Source: Phallusia mammillata
Taxonomy: Eukaryota; Chordata; Ascidiacea; Phlebobranchia; Ascidiidae
DNA length: 64,000 bases
Reading direction: 5' to 3'
NCBI GenBank assembly: GCA_003260075.1
Contig: QLIY01000011.1
Span: 173,063-237,062, forward strand
Shown piece after piece: positions 36,789 to 48,200 of the stretch. The notes beneath the pieces are model-generated. The model saw only the letters and a program-made list of their open reading frames with translations, did not search any database and had not been told where the DNA came from. Made by a program: the position numbers and the translations under genes. Numbering within the stretch: position 1 is the stretch's first letter; each line of letters begins with the position of its first letter.

Positions 36789-37007
36789 CCAGTCTGCAGA
36801 ACATGGCAGTTCCCAACGAGATCTCGTGCGTGCAGGACCTACATGTCGCGCATGTTTAGCAGGCACAAAGCAAGTAAAAGAGGTCAAGACAGGTCAACTA
36901 AATGCCTTTGGTGCAATATTTTCGCGTGCAAACCCCAAAATTTGGCGTGCAAAAAAATTTTTTTTAAAACAAAATCGCGCGTGCAGCTGCCACACTCTGC
37001 AGACTGG
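36789..37007. mobile_element. hAT-type MITE, copy B
   Basis: Same family as copy A: starts CCAGTCTGCAGA and ends TCTGCAGACTGG. Flanked by perfect 8-bp duplications GCAAGGAG at 36781-36788 and 37008-37015. The perfect duplication suggests a fairly young insertion. It lies 171 bp upstream of the PSMA5 ATG. Confidence 0.92.
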
Positions 37008-37032
37008 GCAAGGAGTAGGCTAGAAAAATCTA

Positions 37033-37102
37033 GCCTGTGGTGGAATTCGAACCCACAACAGTCTTTCAGGGACTTGCGTTGTTCCAACTGAACTACGCAG
37101 GC
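37033..37102 (-). ncRNA. tRNA-like SINE head
   Basis: On the minus strand 70 nt fold roughly as a tRNA: acceptor stem GCCTGCG with CACAGGC (one mismatch), D-arm GTTC/GAAC with A-box TAGTTCAGTTGG, and T-arm with B-box GGTTCGAATTCC. The anticodon loop CCTGAAA lacks the usual U33 and the anticodon stem is imperfect, and the flanks are repeats. It therefore looks like a tRNA-derived SINE or a tRNA pseudogene rather than a working tRNA. Confidence 0.55.
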
Positions 37103-37256
37103 TCAGTGGAGAATCTGCTGAAAGTTGAATCACAAGTACTGTTGCCTGCCTCGTATGCTGCACATGTCAGCCTAGTAGTAGGGGATTGCCAGATTGAGAT
37201 TGACCAGTATAAGCTAAGATGAAGATATATTCATGACAGCCCTGAAGCGTCTATGC

Positions 37257-37925
37257 CAGGGGTCTCCAACTCAAAGTTTGTCCTGGGCCAATGTTTGAGC
37301 TGTTATTCATATTTTATAGTTTTGTCTGTGATGTCACAAACCGCTCTTAGATCATTGATATGCGTTACCAAGCAAATAATATTTAGGTGAAATGAATCCT
37401 AAAAGCTGTAGTGGTAAAACTGAAAATTACTTTTAGCAGGTTAAGATTTAGTTTTGCTAAAGCGTTTAATTGGCTTTAGCATTGGATTTTTCTTTGACCG
37501 CGAGTTCAATTTGTTTCTTATAAAAATCGTCCTAAGCACCTAAAACAGTCTAGGCGGCCTACTCAAATGTTAATAAAATGTTGATTGGTCTTCAAAGGCA
37601 TAAACGTTCCTCATCCATAAAATAAAATTACACAGTAAACAAGAACTAAACGGTTTTCTAAATTTACACTTGATGACCAGCAGACTAAGTTCGCATTATT
37701 TCATCATATTTATGTAGCCTATCACAAAGGTTCATTTTTTTAACGTATAGTGATATATGGGTGTGTCCAGTTAAAGTTTCATTACTTTTCCTTTCTTAAA
37801 CACTCGACGGATGAGTAAAACAAAAAAGTTGGTCCTATTTAACGAAATAATAATATTTTTTCATTTGTTAATAACGCGCCGCGGGCCACGGAAAATTGCC
37901 TCGGGCCGCGTGTTGGAGACCCCTG
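37257..37925. mobile_element. hAT-type element, 669 bp
   Basis: Ends CAGGGGTCTCCAAC and GTTGGAGACCCCTG are perfect inverted repeats. The flanks GTCTATGC and ATGTATGC match at 6 of 8 bases. Near the right end is the stretch GCCGCGGGCCACGG typical of such elements. No transposase frame is open, so it is non-autonomous. Confidence 0.88.
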
Positions 37926-39645
37926 ATGTATGCAGAGTGCAGACCAGCGATCACAGCACAATCATATATAAATCACAGTACACCTGGCCCAATGAAGGCA
38001 CCATCCCGAATCAGCTTGTCATTGATGCAGGTGAACTCAATTAAAGTCTCCAAAAATATTTCTACAATACATAACCTGAATGATACTGGTTGCAACTATT
38101 AGTTGATTTATGATGTTTAAAAATGGGACTATACTAAGTTTGGGCAGCAATGTCGTACAATGAGTTGGGACCGAAACTTCAGTGGCCAACTGAAACTTCA
38201 CTGCATCACTTGTTTAAACGTTACCGTGATAAATTCCTGTGCACACAATACAAAAATCTTTGCATCTTACAAACTGCATAAACCTACAGACGGGCTACGT
38301 TCAAGTACTATTTGATCATGGAATATATTAATAATATACATATTAATATATTATGTAGTATTAACAACACAACAGTCCAAATCGTTGTCACTTAACGCAG
38401 GTATAGAGGTTGGAGAGTTAACTGCCAAACAAAAATACTAGTTGCACAAATTAAACGGAAACATTTGATTACCATCAGTAAAACAAAATGAATTTAGTAA
38501 ACAAAACAAAATTACATACAAACAGCATGTGAATTGTGAAATGATTTCGTGAATCAAAATTTATCAAAAAAGCTGCGTCAGTAATCCGTACCAGTGTGGT
38601 AGATATTTTTAAGATTTTTTCGCAAAAAAGTCAAAAATAAAGAAACAAACACACATGATTCTTAACTTGTATTTAACACCACAATTTTTACTTGTTAAAT
38701 TTTTGTAATGAATCCGTGTTAACTTTTTTTTGGAAAAAACAAGAAATTTGCGTTTAGTAGGGGCTTTTTCAAAATAGCTATACTTCTGTTTACCACAAAA
38801 AGAAGAAAAAAGTCCTAATTCATAAAATAAACATTGTGTCTTATGTGTAAAAATGTCTCTTTTCCAACTTAGACGCAGACCGCACAAAATTAGGCTACTG
38901 AATAACCGTTAAGGCTGAAAATATGAAAAAAATGCTTATTCGTGACAGAACTGTGTTGAGTTGAGTTTATTTGGAATTGATGTTGATTTTGCAATATTAA
39001 TTAAAGAACGTGAAATTTTGTTTATGTCACCGATCCGACGCTTGTCTTTTGCTTCCTTGAATCGTTGGGTGGAAGGCAAAAGAGAACAAACCCGACACAA
39101 TGGCGTATTTTAATAGCCCGTGTTCGTAGTGTCACATTGCGGCAGTGGTATGTCAATGACAAAACTGACCGAAATCCGACCTGGTCGTATCTAACGCTGT
39201 ATATTGTTGTCGTCCAGGGGTTGCCGCCCGTGTAATCAAGCTTTCAATTGTTATTCGCTGCCTTACGGCTCGCATCGACTCCGCCTCAATTATACTAAGC
39301 GACGACCCAGATGTACGAACAGTAAGCAGTCAGTACCGTAAGCAAAGCAAAGCAGTAGTAAGACTAAGTTGCTTGGACACGCGCAGCTTGAGCATACAAA
39401 GGCGTGAAATTTGGAAATAAATGTGCACTGTAAATAAGAACTTAGGTCACAAACGTTGAAATGTACAGGGTCAGTAAGAAGTTTTTCTTAACTTTCGGTT
39501 GTCGATTTCCCTTTACCTGTTTTTCGTTCATCTGTTTACTTTCTTGCTGCTTTTTTGTAGGGGTTTGTAGAAAAAGTATTGCTCGGATAAAAGGTCTGAA
39601 GGAGAGAAATTTTACGGGTGTTGATGTAACAAAAAGCAGTTTAAG
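37926..39645. other. Non-coding, 5' flank of the FN3 gene
   Basis: It starts with the second copy of the dispersed 60-bp repeat (37968-38030). A long AT palindrome is at about 38325-38355, and a second copy of TTGAGTTGAGTTTATTT is at about 38952. A strong acceptor-like site (TTTTTTGTAG, ending 39560) lies 86 nt upstream of the FN3-gene ATG and may end a 5' UTR intron or receive a spliced leader. No gene seen. Confidence 0.5.
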
Positions 39646-42600
39646 ATGGGAAGCGCACCCAGCAAAGTGCCACCAAGAAGTCGCAGCGGTTTATCGTTTG
39701 TTTCATCTTCTTCGGTCGAGTCGCTTACATCTTTAACGACTGAAGTTGACGACGAAACTGGTGAGCGGCGTTTCTATTAGTTGTAGCTTGTAGGTACTGC
39801 ACAACTTTGTATTAGGCTACATAATTGGTCCAATTAAACAAGATCTTGCGCTTCATATAGTCACAAGCGCTAATCTTACAAAAACGGAAAGATATACCGT
39901 GTGGTATATGTTTACTTATGTTACAGATTACGAAAGTGCAACAAACTTTAAATTTGATGAGATAGAATGCAAAACCTTCACAGTTAAGTGGTCTCCTCCA
40001 CCATTACCCAACGTTGAGTCTTACCAAGTTCGAATTTTTCCTCCAGACAAAATCCGTTCTCGAACTTTGGTAAGATAAGTTAGCAAAGAAAATAAGTTCT
40101 ACACAACTTAATATAAATGACAACCCATGACACGTTCTAAAATAGTTAATGAATTTGTTTTCAAAGTTGAAGTTGACACAAAATTTATTTCAGATAAGAG
40201 CTATTCCTAACCCGGAATACAAATTCCATCGTCTTCATTCCGGTACCTCGTATACTGTGGGTGTGATCGCTATTCAAACTAATGGGAAGAAGGCAGCATG
40301 TTCAACTGCACAAATATCCACACGTAAGCAGCCGTACAGATTTAAACCAATTTAAAAATTCAAGTAATAAATATATTACTATAAGTTGCCAATTATGTTT
40401 AGTTCCTCGACCACCTCGAGATTTGCAATTCCCTTCCAAAGCCACAAGCAGTGCTTTGGAAGTAAAGTGGCGACACTCCAAAGGCAAACGAGATTCGTAC
40501 TCGGCTTCCATCAAACCCGAAGAAGGCGTGACGTCACCAACTCACGTGACTGGCATTACAGGCAACAGTCACGTGTTTGGAGGCCTTGTACCCGGAACCG
40601 AGTACACTGTTAGTGTGCAAACCGTTGCCAACGGAGTAGCAAGCGAATCTTTGACGGGAAGCATAATAACCGGTAAACGTTTTGATAGTTAAAGGCACAC
40701 TCTAATTTCGACTTCATAATCTTATTTTGGAATATACAGCACCACGTCATGTTTGTGACGTGTCATTTATTGACGTCACGCAGTACGAAATGACGGTTAA
40801 GTGGAAAGTTCCAGAAGGGAATGTAGAGAGTTACAGGCTGGAGTTATCTGAGGCAAACAACACAGCAAGTAAAAAGTTTACAATTTTTACCATAAAGAAG
40901 GTTCTTTTAATGCTAATTTGATCTTTGTTTTTAGGGCCGCCTTTTGTACTCAGCAAACTTACCACTACCAACTATTCCTTCAATGGCCTCACACCTGGCA
41001 GGCTATATAACCTTGAAATCACGTGCATATCTAACAACAGCAAGAGCAAACCAATGAAGTTTAGCCAGTGCACAAGTAAGTCAAATCGATAACACCTCCC
41101 ATAAACGTTTGAAAAAAGACAATTAAGACATTTGCGCACGAACGCAAACAAGAAACGTTATAAAAAGCAATGACAAAATATATTTACAGTACCGTCCGAG
41201 GTACATGATATTTTGGCAAAGGATGTTGGCCCTGAGCAAGTAACAGTCACGTGGTCACCGGCACACGGCGACGTCGACGATTATGATTTGTTTCTGACAC
41301 CGAAGGAGGGCACAAGCTGTGACACCAGCCCCACTGCGATCAAAGAACCACGCTACAAGTTCACAGGTGGAATTATCTCTTCAGTAAAATTAAACCAAGC
41401 CGAACATTCGACATGGTATTTTTGTCATTATTTAGGGTTGGTCCCTGGAACGACGTACAAGGTTGGCATCGTCACAAACTCGCAAGACAAAAGTAGCAAA
41501 CGCGCCGTGTCCACGTTTATCACAGGTAATCTAGTATTTGAATAAATGCTGCTGTGTAATGGCAAAAAACTAATGTAAAAGATATGTTTACAGAGCCCGG
41601 TATGTCTGGAAAGCTGCAATTTCCGAAACCTGAGCAAGGCTCTAATTGCCAGAAAGTCAAATGGCAACCATCTCTCGGTAGAACTGATTCCTATATTGTG
41701 TACGCAAGGTAAAAACAACGACTTAGGCATGTACTTCTGCGCGGATGTACCGGGTTTGTGATTTCAATACGTTATCGCTTGCTTTTTTACCTTGCTGCAG
41801 GAGAGATGACAAAAAGGAGGAAGGTTGGAGACTCGCTGATCTATACGATGCAGAGTGTTTGCTTGAAAAACTGACGCCCGGAACGAAGTATCGTGTGGAA
41901 GTTATGTCCATGAGAGACGGACGGGAATCGTCATCACTTGCCGACACCTTTTTAACTGGTACATAAAACTGTCTACTTATATGATATGTCCAACTTTATT
42001 TTGGGTAATACAATTATGTGCTGGTGTCGGTTTAACCTTTTTGTTGTATTGGCAGATCCGCTACCGGTAGAATCGGTCTTGTTTCAGTCCGACAAATGCT
42101 CGTGGGACAAAATTAGCTGCAAATGGGCGAGGCCCAGCGGCGGTGTAGAAACATTTCATCTGACTTTGGTCACCGAAGGTAAAATCACGCCGCACTTGTT
42201 TCCAGTGTTTAGTCGGAGACGCTATAAACATTAGCTGGACAAACTAATATAAGCGGCCCCACGAAAGCAGAAGCCGAAATTCTCCATGCTGGTTATTGAT
42301 CACCAACTGGCACATATCTTTTGCGGCAATAAGTTGTTAAAAACTTTAGTTGGGACCGGTCCCGATATAATTACCACTTGCTTATATTTTTCCATGTCAG
42401 GAAGAACTGTCATGGAAAAAAGTGTCCCAGGTGATGCAACAGAATACACGTTTTGCAATCTGATGCCTTCAACCGTTTATGAGATCGCTGTGGCAGTAGA
42501 AAGCAACGATATAGAAAGTGTACCAGTTTGGGGCAAACACAAAACAGGTAACATGTTACAATTTACATAAGTTGTCAAAAACCGACATATCACGCACCAT

Positions 42601-44580
42601 TACACCTATTTCATCTCATAACGTATTGCATTTCCAAATTAAAAACTTGTGTAGTGAAAATGAAACAATCTAAATTTATATTTGTTGGGTTTCTTTATTC
42701 ATGCATATTCGTCTCTCACATTAAATTCACCTGTTAACTATATTGTCATTTAAATTTACAGGCCCTGGGGCTATCTCTGGACTTAAACTAGACCCAGGTG
42801 ACAAACGCGAACTCGTGGCAAAATGGACATCACCAGAAGGTGGCGCTGAAGATTACGTGTTGAATGTAGATTCAATGGAGACCGGAGATCGTTCAGCGCC
42901 TATAACAGTCGAGGAAACTCAAACCGAGCATTTGTTCAGTGATCTCCAACCAGGATCAAGATATCGTGTGTCAGTCACATCCCGTTCTCGCCATATCTCA
43001 GGGCCAACTGTTACGGCGGAGGCACACACAAGTAAGCATATTCCGTCGCGCTGTATGGCGAAGACCGCTGTATGAGTGGATAATTGTTTGATTACTAATA
43101 GACTTGAAAAGTGTCGTTTACACGGGAATGCTTTAAAGTTAGGTTAAATTGTTTGTAATTCTACCCTTGACGTTTCGAAGTCTGCTGCCATATTTTGGTG
43201 ATGACAGGGATGTCGTACGAAATTTCTGCTTTGTGGCCGCTGCTAAACTAAAACATATTAAACTTTTAGAGGTACCAAGTCCGTAGCAAAAACACCTCTA
43301 ACGTGATAACTCCACGGAGTCTAACCCTATTGATATACTGTCCTAAACGACATTATCACTTTTGTCATTGTTTAGAACCTGGTAATGTCCTCAATGTGCA
43401 TATCCCAGTTGATGACATCACGAAGGAGAGTATTCTGGTCACGTGGTGGGGAGTGGAGGGCAACTGTAAATCTGTTGACGTCACCCTTACGCGTCTACGG
43501 AACCAACATGAAGATGAAGATGTTTCAGCAATGGCGACCATCGTTAAGCAAGATCGAATTGAAGAGTGCAAAAACGGTTTGAACGAATACAAGTTCAAAA
43601 ACTTGGAGGAAGGGACAGTGTATGGTATCCGGTTATGTGCTTCCGGGGAGAGTGGAACAGGTGATGACGTGGTCCTGACTCAGGCGACGTTGTCAACAAC
43701 TCCAGTTAGAGAGGAACACATTCCTCCTCCCGAGGTTAAGGCAGATTCCCCAGTGCCTGTTGTTCTGGAGAAAATTGAAGAACCGGTCGTCGATGAGACA
43801 ACATCTGAAGTTGTGGAAGAGAAAGTGGCAGAGGATGTTTCCAAACTTCCGGAAGAGCCAACAAAAGTGGAAGAACCATTGGTCCCCGTTGTAGAGGAAG
43901 TTGTCATAGAGCCAGAAGTTGTGGAGGAAAAACCAGTTACTCCTCCCTTAGAAGTAGTCCAGGACCCTGCTCCTGTTAGTGAAGTAATCGAACCGACAGA
44001 AGCGACGGAAGAAGATCAAGTAAAACCAGAAAGTATCCAAGAGGAGAATGAAACAACCGTTGACGCACCAGAAAAACAGGTCCATCAGGACCCAGAACCG
44101 GAACCAGTGAAAGAGGAGCCGAAACCTCCAACTCCAATTCCTGAAGAAGTCCTACTAGTTGAAGATAAAGTATCTGAGACAAGTACGCCAGAAGAGAAAA
44201 CGGTGGAAAAGCCACCTTCTCCGGCAGAGCAAAAGTCAAAAACCCCTTCACCTTTGCCAGAAGAAACAAAACCACCAGAAGAGCCTATTAGAGAACCAAC
44301 GCCAGAGCCGGAACTGGAGCCAGTAAAGAAGGAAGAGCGTCCAGCATCAAACACTCCTGATTCTGTAGCAAGCGTGGCTAGCATCAAGCCTGTGTTGGTA
44401 ATTGAAGATATAACTCCCAGATCTTCCGCTCCAGAAGGTTCTGTTGAATCGAGCAACAGAAACGGACAAAATGGGCCAACAGTGACATTTGCCGATTTGC
44501 AGTCCAAACGAAAATCTCCGTCGCCGCAGCCAAACGGGAAAAGCGCTATGTCACTCTTGGTTGAACTGACATCTGATTAG
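39646..44580 (+). CDS. Myristoyl-type multi-FN3 protein, unrecognised
   Basis: Fourteen exons join in phase to 1070 residues: 39646-39760, 39927-40069, 40194-40323, 40403-40672, 40740-40868, 40935-41075, 41190-41366, 41436-41525, 41594-41708, 41801-41958, 42056-42178, 42401-42547, 42762-43031, 43376-44580. The start MGSAPSKVPP fits the N-myristoylation consensus (Gly2, Ser6, Lys7) and there is no signal peptide or membrane segment. Eight FN3 modules of 89-91 residues follow (residues 39-765), each with a W in strand B (VKWSPP, VKWRHS, VTWSPA) and a PGTxYxV-type turn (LVPGTEYTV, LTPGRLYNL, LTPGTKYRV). The tail (766-1070) is rich in Pro, Glu, Val and Lys. The modules resemble those of receptor phosphatases, but I do not recognise the protein. 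A cytoplasmic membrane-tethered scaffold is an inference. Confidence 0.88.
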
Positions 44581-45299
44581 TTTTCAGTTTTCGTTCACAA
44601 CTACAACCTTTGGTAAAGAATCATGGCTACCAGCAGTGTGGTTAGCGCTGGTGTTTTGTTTACTTGTTTAGTTTTAAACCGAAAAAATAACGCTTTTATT
44701 ATGCTTTGTACATAAAACAAATGTTCCCGAAGTACTAGGCATGGCGTGTAATAATCTCCCAAACAAAAAACTTTCTATCCCAACTACTTCACTTTGAAGA
44801 GAATTGCAATAGAACTATCTGCACTAAATTGTAAAAATGGTAAAAACCCAGAAATGTACAGAAAAAAAATTCAAAGATGGTTTACATAAATATATCGTGG
44901 TTGTGTATTTGCGTTTTTCTTCTGTAAAGCTTTATCGCGGTTTCTGCAACATGATTGAAAGTCGAAAACAAATTCTCCTTCGTTTCTAGTGAGTAAAATC
45001 TAAGCTGTAAAACCGAGCAATATTGAGCAAAAAATAGGGTCATTCAGACTTGGTTTTAAACTGCATCAGTATACATGCATCAGTGCAACATTTTGCAAAA
45101 GAGATTTAGTGACAAAAACAAGCTCGAAGGAAAGGTTAAAAAGATGCAACGTTCGTCAAGGGTTCAGTATATTGAAAAAAGATGCATAAATACAAATTAA
45201 ACACACAACTTTCCACAATTTCCCCAACGTCAGATAGTTACCGTCTTAGCAGCGCTATCGTAGGAAAACTTCACGTCAACTAAAAATTCAGGTGGAAAG
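44581..45299. other. Convergent intergenic region
   Basis: About 720 bp between the FN3 gene (+) and the Wnt gene (-), presumably both 3' UTRs. No gene or repeat seen. Confidence 0.5.
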
Positions 45300-48200
45300 T
45301 CACCTCTGACAAATACGAAGTACTTGCAGCTTTTCACAGGTCGAACATGTAACGTCACAACACCAGCTAAACTCGCAGTCACACTTGGTTTGAACCCTGA
45401 CCAAGTGTGTAGTGTAGCCTCTACCACAGCACAAGCGCTGACAGGCTGCCTCTGATATGTTGGAGCATGAGCGCCCTCGTGTGCCTGTAATTCCGAGACG
45501 GTTACTTCGCTGACAGAGGTTGGGTGTTTTGCGAGTGAATGCCAATTGACCTTTGTTGAGTTTGCGTCTACGTTTCGAACCTGGACAAAACATATACGAA
45601 ATGTGCTTTAGCAGGTAAGAAACACTCGACAGATTATCGACAAACTGGGTTTACTTTCTAGCTAGGCACTAATGTGACGTAATATTATTGGAATAAATAC
45701 ACTCAAATATAAGCATTTTGGAAGTGACCACAATGTTTAAAAAAAGTAGAATGCTTCCTCATGGAAATTATTTGTCAAAATTTTATACTCTATGATGGTG
45801 AAGGTGTAAAATGACAACCATAGAGCACGAACGCGCTGAAGTAAGAATTGTTTGTGTATTTTTTGACTTATGAAACAGACGAAAACCGAAGTCATTTATC
45901 CAAATTCCCAATTGGAGTTGACCCATTGTTTTGGCAACCACTGGTTGATGACAGTTTGTGACTGAATCGTATTGTTATTAATTGTTTTTACCGTAGTAAA
46001 GATATCGATCAGTATTCCTATTTCCGGACTGTGGTTTGGAAACCCGTTTTGCCGCAAAATAAATATTCTTCAGTTCCCTTGCCACCTTTCGGAAATCCGC
46101 TTGGCGTCGCCAGCAAGTTCGAGTTGCACATGAACCTGACATCCCGTGACATTTGCACACAAGCAAGACAGCTTTCTCGTACACCTGAAAATATTGAGTG
46201 ATATTAACATGTCAAATATGAACGCCTCCTAACCCAATTTGTACAAGATGTGTAAGACACCAAATTACCTTGCAAATCTAGTACTTAATTATGTAACCAA
46301 TTGCGTTAAACATAAGGAGACACAAAATCCAGTCGTCGTTTAAATTGGAATTGACAACTTTGCCAATATTTCTGGAAAGGGACCTAAATGCTCTAAGCAA
46401 GTACAAATAGAATTAATATTTTGTACACTATTACTGACAATATACAAAACAGAACAACACACTACACAGTAACCTTGCCGACTAGTGCAAAAATTATGGT
46501 GTTGGTGCACCAGCATGCTGTATGTAAAAGGTATAACCACGACAAGGCCTATGGAAAGTCCGCTTGGACAACTTGCCGACGTTTTTTATTAACTACGTAG
46601 GATGAAGGGATCACTTTGATGTGTCAGTCGAGAGCTTAAGAATCGTCGAGAAATTGCTTCCAATTACGCGAGAAGAGCTCAAGGGCGTGTCACATTGGGA
46701 TTTTAAGTTTGCGAACAAATTACAAAGTATATGACAGAAATTTCAATGCGCAGCTTTGTGGAAAACTTATTTTATGGTGTTTGGTATATAACAAAAAACA
46801 TCACAATTTTTCTTAATTTTCAGTGTTCAAAAACGAACGCTCCATCTTATGCTCTAACCTGAACGTTTTTCCAACTTTTTCGCAATGTATTTGAATGCAC
46901 ACATTTTATTCCTTTTTTACATATTAAGGCACATAAGTATTGTAATTTTTTTCAAGTGGCGTTTTTAAAACAAAATTTCTTCGTGTAATCGACGTCATTC
47001 CATTCATTCAAAAAATGGTGTCCGTTTCGTTTATGTTCAAGGGGTACATTAATGCAAGATGAGTGATCATTTTTTTCATTTTTAATCACAAGCAATTGAC
47101 ATTACCTTTCCGTGATGATCATAACAAATTATTTCAAGTAAGAAAAGTCGCATCACAATGTTTTAACAAAACCCCTGGTTACGTAATACTGTATCGGGAC
47201 TTTTCTGGGATAAATTGGCCTGAAAATGTGAATCACGTTTTTGAATATTGTCACTATAAAACAGTTTTATTCCTATTTAAAAGACCACTTAACAGTTTGA
47301 ACGCACGAAATTGTTTACCACATTGAGCGATGGCAATGTCCTTGCCACATTTCAGTTCTGTTCGATCCATTCTCATAGGGTAGTTTGCTAGTTGCGTGAA
47401 CAAGGAATGTAGCCCGCTCGTGCCTCGTCAAAATAAACCGGTGTGATTTAACAGTTACCGATGACTTGCACCTAGCAATTTCGCGTTGACCACGTCAATT
47501 TGGCGAGACTGAATCGTCGTTAAGCTGGATCAACCCGCGAATATCGTCAGCATTCAGACACTGCGCGTGTTGTGACAAGTTCGACCTGTGTGTCATTTTA
47601 CAATCCACAAGACACGTGGCAGCTGCGAAGGTATGCCACAATTTTTAGCAATTGTCGCAAACGAGCCAATTTAAATACACTTTCCAGCGCTCGCAACTTT
47701 AACGCAATATAAATGGGACGTTTACGGCGAACAGACAACGCATTGTTGCGAGGTTAGTCAACCTGCAACAAGTATTTTATCAACACAATCGCAACGCAGA
47801 AAACATTATCATCGGAGATAGGTGTCAGCACAGATCTACGAAATAACAGTTCCCCCCAGTAATGCAACTATTTGCCCAGTAATTACATACTACACGCACA
47901 TTCTTTTGACTTAGGCATGATATTCAAAGCGGATTTTAGGAACCTTAACACGATCTATAGTCCAGAATAAGATTTCTCAATTCCGGGATCAACAACAATG
48001 TACTTAACTCTATTTAATGTTTTCATTGACACACATTTTTTATTGAGCCCGCGATCTGCTGGCGGTCATTCTAGGGCAAAACGTTCAAGACCTGGAAAAT
48101 ACGCGAAGCACTGGTCCAGACATCTGTAGTTTGAGGTAAAGCACAGAGTCAAAGCCATAACCAGATTTCCACTACTCTCAATACATTGATCTTCAATGGA

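Noticed and set aside
43303-43375. Upstream extension of the last FN3-gene exon
   Set aside because: The frame is open there, but a good acceptor (TTGTTTAG) at 43375 gives the phase that joins exon 13, so the extension is intron.
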